From the NCBI GenBank assembly GCA_903834475.1, contig CAILJH010000062.1, positions 18,169 to 82,168 of the forward strand: DNA of 64,000 nucleotides, written 5' to 3'. The translations under genes and the position numbers were made by a program. Below the pieces are notes generated by a model. It saw nothing but the letters and a program-made list of their open reading frames with translations, was not told the DNA's origin and searched no databases. Below are positions 17,223-25,146 of this stretch, in pieces; the first letter of the stretch is position 1, and each line of letters opens with the position of its first letter. This stretch comes from an uncultured Prolixibacteraceae bacterium (lineage in GTDB: Bacteria; Bacteroidota; Bacteroidia; Bacteroidales; Prolixibacteraceae).

Positions 17223-17416
17223 TTTCTGAGTTTTTGAAGATAACTGTCCGTTTTTACATATTTTCCGGTACGGCCTTCCTTGATTGCCTGAAGCATGCCG
17301 ATATCTTCTTTTTCTTCTTCTGTTAAATATTTTACACTGATTCCAATCTTTTTGGCAAGATCGGTAAGCATTTTTAAATCTGCTTTTGAATTTGCTTGTA
17401 ATACAGCAGTTTCCAT
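17219..17416 (-). CDS. Small antitoxin-like protein upstream of a dead RelE-type toxin
   Basis: A 65-residue protein, charged and helical, with sequence LTDLAKKIGISVKYLTEEEKED followed by a lysine-rich tail. Length, position and ATGA overlap with the RelE-type remnant identify it as the antitoxin half of a type II toxin-antitoxin pair. I do not recognise a named DNA-binding family in it. The frame is intact although its toxin is broken, as expected when the toxin decays first. Confidence 0.6.
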   Translation of the reverse strand: METAVLQANSKADLKMLTDLAKKIGISVKYLTEEEKEDIGMLQAIKEGRTGKYVKTDSYLQKLRK

Positions 17417-17538
17417 TTTGATTATTTATAAAGTAATGGAACGTAAGTACAAAATATCCTTTAATTCAATAACTAAAAAACTCTCATTGTTCATAGTTGT
17501 AACAATCAACCACCTTCCCATTTTTGGGGTAGGCTTTC

Positions 17539-18516
17539 TCATTTCAGTTTATCTTCGATGATCATCCCCAAAACATCACCTAATTTTCGGTCCATGGCTG
17601 CAATTTGCTGCGGAACGAAGCTGGTGGAGGTCATGCCGGGGGTGGTATTGACTTCGAGAAAATAAAATTCATTGTCTTTCAGGATATAATCGATGCGGAC
17701 AATTCCGGAGCAATCACACAAATCATAGATGCGTGATGAGAGTTGCTGTACTTTTTGAGTCAGCTCAGGTGAAATGCGTGCAGGAGTAATTTCATCGGTT
17801 TTTCCGGCAGTATATTTGGCTTCGAAATCGAAAAACTCGTTTTGCGGAATGACTTCAGTGACCGGGAAAATCAGTTCCTGATCAGAAAGTTTGACCAGAC
17901 CACAGGTGAATTCTTTTCCGTCGATAAACTGTTCGATCAGGATGTCTGCGCTTTCAGTCATGGCATGTTTCAATGCATCTAAAAGTTGATCTTTCTCCTT
18001 TACTTTAGTTACCCCGAAGCTTGATCCGCCGGCATTTGGTTTTACAAACAAGGGCAAGCCAAGCTCTGCAATGAGCTGATCCGCATCCGCGTGATCGCCC
18101 TTGAACAAGCGAACCGATTTAGCCATCGGAACATTGAAATTCCGGAGGTAATTGCTGCAAAAATATTTATTGAAAGTAAGCGCAGAAGAATAGACACCAC
18201 AGGTGGAGTAGGGGATTTTCACCATATCGAGATAGCCCTGTAGTTTACCATCTTCGCCGGGAGTTCCATGAATAGTGATGTAAGCAAAATCGAAGTTGAC
18301 TCTTTTGCCATTCCGGATAAACGAAAAATCGCCTTTATCAATCGGAGTAAATGGTTCATCGTTTTCAAAAACAACCCATTCCAGGCCTTTCATCTGGACT
18401 TTCCAAACATTGTATTTGGCAGGATCAATTGACTGAAATACATTGATGCTGCTTTTGACCGAAATCACAAATTCGGATGAGTCACCTCCATAAACAACTG
18501 CAATATTCTTCTTCAT
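17539..18516 (-). CDS. ddl: D-alanine--D-alanine ligase
   Basis: A 325-residue ATP-grasp ligase that makes the D-Ala-D-Ala dipeptide for peptidoglycan. It shows NIAVVYGGDSSEF at the start, TIHGTPGEDGKLQGYLD, the ATP-binding LFVKPNAGGSSFGVTKV, and EVNTTPGMTSTSFVPQQ near the C-terminus. Start 18516 (MKKNIAVVYGG) is used rather than an upstream ATG at 18546 that falls in an inverted repeat. It would naturally follow rluD in an operon, but an inverted-repeat-flanked GxxExxY gene now separates them. Confidence 0.94.
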   Translation of the reverse strand: MKKNIAVVYGGDSSEFVISVKSSINVFQSIDPAKYNVWKVQMKGLEWVVFENDEPFTPIDKGDFSFIRNGKRVNFDFAYITIHGTPGEDGKLQGYLDMVKIPYSTCGVYSSALTFNKYFCSNYLRNFNVPMAKSVRLFKGDHADADQLIAELGLPLFVKPNAGGSSFGVTKVKEKDQLLDALKHAMTESADILIEQFIDGKEFTCGLVKLSDQELIFPVTEVIPQNEFFDFEAKYTAGKTDEITPARISPELTQKVQQLSSRIYDLCDCSGIVRIDYILKDNEFYFLEVNTTPGMTSTSFVPQQIAAMDRKLGDVLGMIIEDKLK

Positions 18517-18526
18517 TTTTAATAAG

Positions 18527-18550
18527 TTTTGAACCACATAGAACACATAG
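18527..18550. repeat. Inverted repeat arm flanking the GxxExxY gene (ddl side)
   Basis: A 24-base arm beginning TTTTGAACCACATAG and ending ACACATAG. It matches the inverted arm at 18986-19009 in 23 of 24 positions. The similarity extends outward by about five more bases (AATAA) if one base is gapped. Confidence 0.85.
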
Positions 18551-18551
18551 T

Positions 18552-18965
18552 TTATTCTATAGGCAGTTTTCTGAAATATTCCGTAACAAATGTTTGTTGA
18601 CCATCTTTAAATAAATTCAAACAATTGAAATTGATTAATATACCCTTGGGCTTTTTTAAAAGTTTCAGGTAAGATAATAATTGAGCTTCATGAATTGGCA
18701 ATATCACATCGACTGTTTTTAATTCAACTACAATCAGATTATTCACCAATAAATCGAACCTGAGTTCACATACTAAGTCTAAACCCCTAAAATTCAGAGG
18801 AACTGATTGCTGTCCGACAACAGTATATCCATTCTGGATTAATAGATGAGCCAGGCACTTTTCGTAAATACTTTCCAGTAACCCAGGACCAAGTTCCTTA
18901 TGAACCTCAATGGCGTAACCAATAATTGCCCGACTTAATGTGTTAACATCCTTTTGAGTGGTCAT
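18552..18965 (-). CDS. GxxExxY-family protein (PD-(D/E)XK-like nuclease) in an inverted-repeat cassette
   Basis: A 137-residue protein carrying the name-giving motif at GPGLLESIYEKCL and a nuclease-like core in which ELRFDLLV is followed by VVELK, matching the D...ExK arrangement of PD-(D/E)XK enzymes. The function is unknown; the family is widespread in Bacteroidota, Planctomycetes and Verrucomicrobia. The gene fills almost all of the 483-bp segment bounded by the inverted repeats at 18527-18550 and 18986-19009, and it sits in the same orientation as rluD and ddl. The layout suggests a minimal mobile module without its own transposase. Confidence 0.85.
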   Translation of the reverse strand: MTTQKDVNTLSRAIIGYAIEVHKELGPGLLESIYEKCLAHLLIQNGYTVVGQQSVPLNFRGLDLVCELRFDLLVNNLIVVELKTVDVILPIHEAQLLSYLKLLKKPKGILINFNCLNLFKDGQQTFVTEYFRKLPIE

Positions 18966-18985
18966 AAATTACTAAAATAAATTTT

Positions 18986-19009
18986 CTATGTGTCCTATGT
19001 GGTTCAAAA
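18986..19009. repeat. Inverted repeat arm flanking the GxxExxY gene (rluD side)
   Basis: Reverse complement of the arm at 18527-18550 with one mismatch. It ends directly at the stop codon of rluD (19010-19012). No clear target-site duplication is visible. Confidence 0.85.
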
Positions 19010-20071
19010 TTATTCGTTTATCCGGTTACTCAGGTAATTCCGCCATTTTACAATCACATTGGCCAGATCATCCGGAAGTGCCGATTCGAATATCATTTCT
19101 TCGCCGGTTACCGGATGCACAAAACCCAGCATTTGAGCATGCAGCGCCTGTCGTGGAATCATTTCAAAACAATTGGCAACAAATTGCTTGTATTTGGTGA
19201 ATGTTGTTCCTTTGAGAATGCGGTCGCCACCGTAATTGTCGTCGTTAAACAGCGGATGTCCAATGTGTTTCATGTGCACCCTGATCTGGTGTGTCCGTCC
19301 GGTTTCCAGGCGACATTCAACCAGATTCACATATCCAAGCCGTTCGATGACTTTGTAATGTGTAACCGCAGGTTTCCCATAATCTTCGTCAGGGAAAACG
19401 GTAAAGACCTGCCTGTTTTTCAGGCTTCGGCCAATATTTCCTGTAATGGTTCCTTCGTTATTTTCCATGTCCCCCCACACCAGGGCAACGTATCTGCGCT
19501 TGGTCGTTTTTTCGAAAAACTGAAGTGACAGTTTTACCTTGGCTTCAATAGTTTTAGCAACAACCAGCAAGCCTGAAGTGTTCTTGTCAATCCGGTGGAT
19601 GAGTCCCGGACGCGGATCGTCGGAATTGAAAAGCGGAAGTCCCTTGAAATGAAAAGCCAATGCATTAACCAGTGTTCCGGAGTAATTTCCGTGACCGGGA
19701 TGGACAACCAATCCGGCAGGTTTATTGACAACCATCACATCATCATCTTCATAGACAATATTTAAAGGAATGTCCTCTGCGATTATTTTAAGTTCGCGAC
19801 GTGGATAATCCATCATGATCGAGATTTCATCTCCCGGTTTAACTTTGTAACTCGATTTTACGGCCTGTTTGTTAACCAGGATATTTCCCGCATCAGCAGC
19901 TGATTGAAGTCGGCTTCGGGTAGCATTCAGCAGGCGGTTCGAAAGAAATTTGTCGATCCGAAGCAAGGATTGCCCGGCATCAACAATTATGTTGTGATGT
20001 TCAAACAGGGCGCCGTCTTCGGTCTCTTCAAGTTCTTCAAATTCGTCAATCAATTCGTTTTCGTCTATCAT
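19010..20071 (-). CDS. rluD: RluD-type 23S rRNA pseudouridine synthase
   Basis: A 353-residue enzyme of the RluA family. It has an S4 RNA-binding domain (about 35-95, LRIDKFLSNRLLNATRSRL) and the catalytic domain with the active-site aspartate in GLIHRIDKNTSGLLVVAKT, plus ETGRTHQIRVHMKHIGHPL. The acidic N-terminal 30 residues are an extension. Its start codon directly abuts the PASTA gene stop, so the two are co-transcribed. It ends at the GxxExxY cassette, which separates it from ddl. Confidence 0.93.
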   Translation of the reverse strand: MIDENELIDEFEELEETEDGALFEHHNIIVDAGQSLLRIDKFLSNRLLNATRSRLQSAADAGNILVNKQAVKSSYKVKPGDEISIMMDYPRRELKIIAEDIPLNIVYEDDDVMVVNKPAGLVVHPGHGNYSGTLVNALAFHFKGLPLFNSDDPRPGLIHRIDKNTSGLLVVAKTIEAKVKLSLQFFEKTTKRRYVALVWGDMENNEGTITGNIGRSLKNRQVFTVFPDEDYGKPAVTHYKVIERLGYVNLVECRLETGRTHQIRVHMKHIGHPLFNDDNYGGDRILKGTTFTKYKQFVANCFEMIPRQALHAQMLGFVHPVTGEEMIFESALPDDLANVIVKWRNYLSNRINE

Positions 20072-20896
20072 TTAGAAAAATGAGTTTTCAGGTTTTTCTG
20101 CTTCAGGTTTTTCCTGAAGTTTGGATGGATCAAGCGTAAGGAAGATGTCGATTGCTGTTCCGCGGGCAACTTCAAAAACTTCGGCAGGATCCGGAGTTTG
20201 TTTCCAAATTAATCCTTTAATCTTTTGGTCTTCAGAAGTGAACGATTCGTCATAGGTAATGTTTCCGACATTAAGGAAAGCTTCGCCAATTGCAAGCCGG
20301 GCTTCGGCGATATTCCTTCCGAACAAGGTAGGAACCTCGCTGGTTTCGCCATTACTTGTGCTTCCAAGGATCAGATCAACAACCGATCCTTTGGGTGTCA
20401 TTTCGCCTACACGAACTGTTCGCCCATCGATTTTTTGTTCGAGCACAAGATTTGGGAACTCGGAAGTGATGTATTCTATTTTGCCTGCAATCAATCCTGA
20501 ACTTTCAATCAGGTTGATGGCTTGCCGGTATGAAATATCGGTCAGTTGGGGCATTGATATTTTTACCTGGCTGATTGCACTTAAAGTGACCAGGATGTTT
20601 CGGTTTTGCTTCACCTTCATACCCGGTTTTGGAAACTGATCCAAAACGGTTCCTGGTGCAACCTCATGAGAATAAACCGAATCGCGTATCTGAAACCTTA
20701 AATCGAGTTTGTTAAGAATGGAAGTCACTTCCTGACTGGTTTTTCCTCTCAGATCCGGAATCTCTACCGAATCGCCATGATTGGTGTAAAACCGCAGGAC
20801 GATCATATTCACAACAATCAGGAAAATTGTAATTCCAACAACTGCAATTGCATTGTTCTTGAAGGTTTTACTTTTAAAAAATTCTTTCAGGGTCAT
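20072..20896 (-). CDS. Membrane-anchored PASTA-domain protein
   Basis: A 274-residue protein with a short cytoplasmic segment, one membrane helix (about 15-35) and three PASTA repeats outside (about 43-110, 113-187, 189-262; each contains the pattern DL/T..A...L or VP.L.G). PASTA domains bind peptidoglycan or lipid II; no kinase or transpeptidase domain is attached here, as is typical for this Bacteroidota family. Operon position with rluD and ddl fits a role in cell-wall sensing, which is inference. A TACTTTTG -7-like box lies on the minus strand at 20929-20936. Confidence 0.88.
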   Translation of the reverse strand: MTLKEFFKSKTFKNNAIAVVGITIFLIVVNMIVLRFYTNHGDSVEIPDLRGKTSQEVTSILNKLDLRFQIRDSVYSHEVAPGTVLDQFPKPGMKVKQNRNILVTLSAISQVKISMPQLTDISYRQAINLIESSGLIAGKIEYITSEFPNLVLEQKIDGRTVRVGEMTPKGSVVDLILGSTSNGETSEVPTLFGRNIAEARLAIGEAFLNVGNITYDESFTSEDQKIKGLIWKQTPDPAEVFEVARGTAIDIFLTLDPSKLQEKPEAEKPENSFF

Positions 20897-21044
20897 GCGT
20901 TATAATTCAAAAATTCTTTGGATGAACACAAAAGTAGTTTAAAAATCAGCAGGTAGGATTCCTCTTGAGGAGAATCGCAGTAAAAACGAATTTTCTACAA
21001 GCAAATCCTATTAATAAAATGAATCGATGAAGGATTTAAAAACA

Positions 21045-21076
21045 CAAAAAGGTAAAGAAATATATTCTTTACCTTC
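21045..21076 (-). terminator. Terminator of rpmH
   Basis: An 11-bp stem (AAGGTAAAGAA/TTCTTTACCTT, 21049-21059 with 21065-21075) followed on the minus strand by a T-rich tail, about 30 bases past the rpmH stop. Confidence 0.75.
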
Positions 21077-21106
21077 TGTATATTTTAGAAACCCGAAAGT
21101 TTTCGA

Positions 21107-21265
21107 CTATTTTTTGTGTCTTGGTTCGTCAGAAACTGTCAGTTTTTTTCTTCCTTTTGCACGACGTGCCTTCAGAACTTTACGGCCACTGGCTGTTGAC
21201 ATCCGTTCTCTGAATCCGTGTTTGTTCGTTCTTTTTTTGTTTGATGGCTGAAATGTCCTTTTCAT
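21107..21265 (-). CDS. rpmH: 50S ribosomal protein L34
   Basis: A 52-residue very basic protein starting [20 protein letters not shown] and ending DEPRHKK. The pattern RTFQPS...HGFR.RM.T..GR.VL..RR.KGR is diagnostic of L34. The acidic-to-basic C-terminal extension ([12 protein letters not shown]) is longer than in E. coli but common in Bacteroidota. It is transcribed alone from a near-perfect promoter and ends at its own terminator. Confidence 0.96.
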   Translation of the reverse strand: MKRTFQPSNKKRTNKHGFRERMSTASGRKVLKARRAKGRKKLTVSDEPRHKK

Positions 21266-21309
21266 CAGTATGTCTTTTTAATTGTATTTTTCGTTTTTAT
21301 TTCGGTCTG

Positions 21310-21340
21310 CAAAAATAGTCCTTTTTTAATATTCTGCAAA
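21310..21340 (-). promoter_or_regulatory. Promoter of rpmH
   Basis: On the minus strand TTTG (21337-21340), a 19-base spacer, then TATTTTTG (21310-21317). This is an exact match to the Bacteroidota -33/-7 consensus. Predicted transcription start is near 21303, about 38 bases before the rpmH start. Confidence 0.78.
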
Positions 21341-21446
21341 TCAATCGTGCCTTTATTTCATGTGAAATTAATTTATTTTCAATTGTCCCATGGAACTCGT
21401 CATTAACGCTATGGGAAAAACCTGAGTTATATTGTTGCGACTCGTT

Positions 21447-22076
21447 TCATTTATTTTTCACAGCCAGGTGAATCAGCCTTTTTGTTTCAAAAAATTCTTC
21501 CTGAAAATAGTTCTGAAGATCATAGACTTTTACTTGTTGACCGAATGAACTGATTTCTTCTTCAAAATCGCCACCTTTTAAATAGATGATGCCGTTAGGT
21601 AAATCATTGTTGTTTTGCTTCGAAACCTTGGATTGTACCATGGAAACGAAGCGAGGAAACGCTGTCACCGCACGGCTCACCACAAAATCGAATTTTTGAG
21701 ATACCTCTTCCACCCGGATATGTTCGGCTTTTATATTTTGAAGATTTAATGCATTGGCAATTTCGTTCACCACTTTAATCTTTTTTCCGATGGAGTCGAC
21801 AAGCAGGAAAGTGGTTTCAGGAAAGAAAATCGCCAGCGGAATTCCCGGAAAACCTCCGCCTGTGCCAACGTCCAGCACTCTGGTTCCGGGTTTAAATTGA
21901 ATAAACCGGGCAATGGCCAGTGAATGAAGGACGTGCCGTTCATAAAGCTGTTCAATGTCTTTTCTCGAAACAACATTAATTCGGGTATTCCATTCATCGT
22001 ACAATGAACCTAACTGGCCAAACTGTTTGATTTGCTGATCGGAAAGGTCAGCAAAGTATTTTGTAATAACTTCCAT
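21447..22076 (-). CDS. rsmG: 16S rRNA (guanine-N7) methyltransferase RsmG
   Basis: A 209-residue SAM-dependent enzyme that methylates G527 of 16S rRNA. It shows LYDEWNTRINVVSRKD, HVLHSLAIA, the SAM-binding DVGTGGGFPGIPLAIFFP, DSIGKKIKVV and VVSRAVTAFP. The length is normal. It lies 17 bases downstream of the sigma-factor gene on the same strand. Confidence 0.94.
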   Translation of the reverse strand: MEVITKYFADLSDQQIKQFGQLGSLYDEWNTRINVVSRKDIEQLYERHVLHSLAIARFIQFKPGTRVLDVGTGGGFPGIPLAIFFPETTFLLVDSIGKKIKVVNEIANALNLQNIKAEHIRVEEVSQKFDFVVSRAVTAFPRFVSMVQSKVSKQNNNDLPNGIIYLKGGDFEEEISSFGQQVKVYDLQNYFQEEFFETKRLIHLAVKNK

Positions 22077-22093
22077 TCGTGATTGGGGATAAA

Positions 22094-22705
22094 CTATTGC
22101 TCGTGCACGTCAATTTCGGTCGATTCAATCATATTGAAGAGCATTTCGCGGGCTCTGAAAAGTTGTGCCTTTACAGTTCCGAGGGGCAAATGTAGTTCTT
22201 TTGCAATTTCTTCGTACGAATATTCCCTGAAATAACGAAGTTCAACCAGTATGCGGTATCGGGGTTTTAAACGGTGAACAATTTTTCGCATCAAAACGGC
22301 ACGTTGAATCCGAATCAACTTTTCTTCAGGATCTGGCTCGGTTGAGCGCAGTTTTACTGGCGTCTCGCCGTCTCCGTTTTCCTGATTGTTTTCAATCGAA
22401 ACAAATACTCCGTGTCGTTTCCGGAGAAAATCGATGCAGTTATTGGTTGCAATCTTAAACAGCCAGGTGCTGAAAGCAAAATTCGGTGAATACTGATGCA
22501 AACTTTTGAAGGCTTTTCCGAACGCTTCAAGGGTTAAATCTTCAGCATCGTTTTTATTATTCACCATTTTAAGCAGCATAAAATAAATTGCATCCTTATA
22601 TCGGCTCATCAGTTTGGCAAAAGCTTTCTCGTCACCGGTTAGTGCCGTTTGTACCAGTAAATAATCATACTGAGCTTTGTCCGATAATTGTGGATTTAGT
22701 TCCAT
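22094..22705 (-). CDS. ECF-type RNA polymerase sigma factor
   Basis: A 203-residue sigma-70 family protein. Region 2 includes DAIYFMLLKMVNNKNDAEDLTLEAFGKAF and FSTWLFKIATNNCIDFLRKR; region 4 includes LKPRYRILVELRYFREYSYEEIA and LPLGTVKAQLFRAREML. Start 22705 was chosen; an upstream ATG at 22750 would overlap the GT2 gene by 55 bases, while this one overlaps it by 10. No adjacent anti-sigma gene is present. This family with the GT2-sigma-RsmG order looks like a housekeeping regulator, but its targets are unknown. Confidence 0.9.
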   Translation of the reverse strand: MELNPQLSDKAQYDYLLVQTALTGDEKAFAKLMSRYKDAIYFMLLKMVNNKNDAEDLTLEAFGKAFKSLHQYSPNFAFSTWLFKIATNNCIDFLRKRHGVFVSIENNQENGDGETPVKLRSTEPDPEEKLIRIQRAVLMRKIVHRLKPRYRILVELRYFREYSYEEIAKELHLPLGTVKAQLFRAREMLFNMIESTEIDVHEQ

Positions 22706-23832
22706 CTGCTTCTGCGGTGAATAATGTACATCGACCAAATAAACCACCAATTAATAAATGGTTTGATTAATATGTACACAAACGAAGATACGAATATTTT
22801 TCGTTCGTTCAATCGATTTAACAACATCCTGATGATAATTAATTGAAGAATTATAAAGATCAGAGGCAGAACGAGAAAGGTGATCCAGTATTCAGGATGA
22901 AGAATAATCAGGGTAGCTGTCAGTCCCGGTAAAAGTATGCGGGTAAAATCGTCCGTAAAAAGGCTGATTTTTTTTATCCAGGCCAAACTTTGCCTGATTT
23001 GAACTCCTTTTTTCAACAGTTTAAGGTGATCGCCCCGGTCGTCTTCAATATTTTCGCGGATAGCCAATTCCGGATTGGTTGTAATTTTCACATTTTCTTT
23101 TTTAAAATTCTCGTTGAAAATCAGTTCAAGGTTGGCGAAATTACGGTTCAGCTTCTGTCTGAATCCCTGCGTTTCGAAGTATAAGGTTTTTTTAAAAAGA
23201 ACATTGTTTTCGTTGAATACAAAGGGTTCCCCGGCCACGGTCCATGCTCCGCTGATCATGAATTGATTGAACCTTTCGAGACGGCAAAGCAGATTCCGGA
23301 ATCCTTTGGCCCGTTCGATGTTGGTATAGGCAATCACTGCTTCGGTTTCAGGAGCAATTAAACTGTTTAGTCTGGCCAGCCAAACCGGATTTATTCCGCC
23401 TGAAAAGGATGTCAGTAACAGAATCCATGGAGAAGATGCTCCTTTTAAACCGATATTTATGGCTTGCTTTCCGGAAAAACGGATTTCCTGGTTTAGACTG
23501 GTAACTTTGAGCTTGGGGTTTGTTTCGGCAAGAACATTCAGGATTTCGTAAGTATTGTCTTCGGAATTTTCGTTAATAACCAGCAGTTGATAATCCTGGA
23601 ACTCCTGTTCGTTAAAATTATTCAGTATTTCCCTGATTCGTTCTTCCTCATTTCTTACCGGTACAATAATGGTCACCTGATTTGAATTTTCGGCTGAAGG
23701 ACTATCCTTGTGCCGAGCGAGTTTCAGGTAATGACTGAGCAAATAATAAATCTGGATTAAAAATACCAATGATGCTGAAGCTAACAGCACCAGGTCGCTG
23801 ATAGTGAGAATCTGAAAGTTAATAATCTTCAC
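22696..23832 (-). CDS. Membrane-bound family 2 glycosyltransferase
   Basis: A 378-residue protein with one N-terminal membrane helix (about 11-33), a GT-A domain (about 50-250), and two or three membrane helices near the C-terminus (about 305-375). GT2 features are VTIIVPVRNEEERIREIL, NENSEDNTYEIL and SGKQAINIGLKGASSPWILLL. The usual DxD is not clear, and the acceptor motif is weak. It overlaps the sigma-factor gene by 10 bases. The likely product is an envelope glycan or lipid; the substrate cannot be read. Confidence 0.8.
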   Translation of the reverse strand: MKIINFQILTISDLVLLASASLVFLIQIYYLLSHYLKLARHKDSPSAENSNQVTIIVPVRNEEERIREILNNFNEQEFQDYQLLVINENSEDNTYEILNVLAETNPKLKVTSLNQEIRFSGKQAINIGLKGASSPWILLLTSFSGGINPVWLARLNSLIAPETEAVIAYTNIERAKGFRNLLCRLERFNQFMISGAWTVAGEPFVFNENNVLFKKTLYFETQGFRQKLNRNFANLELIFNENFKKENVKITTNPELAIRENIEDDRGDHLKLLKKGVQIRQSLAWIKKISLFTDDFTRILLPGLTATLIILHPEYWITFLVLPLIFIILQLIIIRMLLNRLNERKIFVSSFVYILIKPFINWWFIWSMYIIHRRSRWN

Positions 23833-23975
23833 TTTGGAATTGCTAAATTAATTGATGGTTGTTGATATTTTGATCGCGGCAAAATTAATAAACCTGACGG
23901 TTTTATCCTTCCAATTTTTAATTAGATTTAACAGTTGTCTTTTTGTTGTTTCCCTGTCGTTCCACTTTTATGCCT

Positions 23976-23983
23976 ATCTTTGG
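23976..23983 (+). promoter_or_regulatory. Candidate -7 box of tgt
   Basis: TATCTTTG matches TAnnTTTG, 21 bases before ATG 24005. Its position supports that start over ATG 23852. No -33 element at ideal spacing is seen. Confidence 0.45.
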
Positions 23984-24004
23984 GCACTCAAAAAAAATCG
24001 GTTC

Positions 24005-25135
24005 ATGCAATTTGATTTAAAACATACCGCTGAAGGCAGCAAAGCAAGGGCAGGTTTTATCACCACTGACCACGGGACAATTGAAACGCCCATCTTCATG
24101 CCTGTTGGCACTGCCGGTTCGGTGAAAGGGATACACAAAAGAGATTTGAAAGACGATATCGGTGTTCAGATTATTCTTGGAAATACCTACCATTTGTACC
24201 TTCGGCCGGGTTTACCAATCATTGAAGGAGCCGGCGGAATTCATAAGTTCAATGGCTGGGATGGACCAATCTTGACCGACAGCGGTGGCTATCAGGTGTT
24301 TTCGCTGGGAGATATCCGGAAATTAAGCGAAGAAGGTGCCAAATTTCAGTCGCATATTGACGGTTCTGCACATTTATTCACTCCTGAAAATGTAATTGAC
24401 ACCCAGCGCACGATTGGTGCCGACATCATGATGGCATTTGATGAATGTACACCCGGAGATGCCGAATATGAATATGCACGGAAATCGATGGAGATGACCC
24501 AACGCTGGCTCGACCGCTGCTTTAATCAGTTTGAAAAAACATCACCCAAATATGGCTATTCACAATCGCTTTTTCCGATAGTTCAGGGAGCTGTTTATCC
24601 CGAACTGCGTGCGATTGCTGCTCAAAATGTATTGCAATATCATAGCGATGGTTATGCTATCGGAGGTCTTTCAGTGGGAGAATCTGAAAAAGATATGTAT
24701 GCCATGATTGAAGTTGTGAATGAAATACTTCCGGAGAATAAACCACGTTATCTGATGGGAGTGGGAACTCCGGTCAATATTCTGGAAGGAATTGACCGCG
24801 GTATTGATATGTTCGACTGTGTGATGCCCACGCGCAACGGGCGCAACGGAATGCTCTTCACAAAAAAAGGAGTCATGAACATGCGCAATAAAAAATGGGC
24901 CGATGATTTTTCTCCGGTTGATCCCGAAGGAACCTCGTTTGTGGACCATCATTATTCCAGAGCATTTCTGCGCCATCTGGTTATCTCGGGTGAAATGCTC
25001 GGTGCCCAAATTGCAAGTCAGCATAACCTGGCTTTCTATCTCTGGCTGGTAAAAGAAGCCCGGAGACAAATTCTGAATAATTCGTTTAAAGGCTGGAAAG
25101 AAGAGATGGTTCAGCAACTTTCAGTACGATTATAA
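24005..25135 (+). CDS. tgt: Queuine tRNA-ribosyltransferase
   Basis: A 376-residue TIM-barrel enzyme that exchanges guanine 34 for the queuine precursor in tRNAs with a GUN anticodon. It shows TPIFMPVGTAGSVKGI, ILTDSGGYQVFSLG (with the catalytic aspartate), the GADIMMAFDECTPG loop, GGLSVGE, and the second catalytic aspartate in FDCVMPTRNGRNG. The zinc-ligand cysteines of bacterial Tgt near the C-terminus (C-x-C-x2-C) are replaced here by a VDPEGTSFVDHHYSRAF stretch: no cysteine is present although the histidine remains. Start 24005 gives the normal length. Confidence 0.93.
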   Translation: MQFDLKHTAEGSKARAGFITTDHGTIETPIFMPVGTAGSVKGIHKRDLKDDIGVQIILGNTYHLYLRPGLPIIEGAGGIHKFNGWDGPILTDSGGYQVFSLGDIRKLSEEGAKFQSHIDGSAHLFTPENVIDTQRTIGADIMMAFDECTPGDAEYEYARKSMEMTQRWLDRCFNQFEKTSPKYGYSQSLFPIVQGAVYPELRAIAAQNVLQYHSDGYAIGGLSVGESEKDMYAMIEVVNEILPENKPRYLMGVGTPVNILEGIDRGIDMFDCVMPTRNGRNGMLFTKKGVMNMRNKKWADDFSPVDPEGTSFVDHHYSRAFLRHLVISGEMLGAQIASQHNLAFYLWLVKEARRQILNNSFKGWKEEMVQQLSVRL

Positions 25136-25146
25136 ACCCTTGATTT

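Noticed and set aside
18511..18546. Upstream ATG at 18546 as the ddl start
   Set aside because: It lies inside the inverted-repeat arm and would add ten residues absent from the family.
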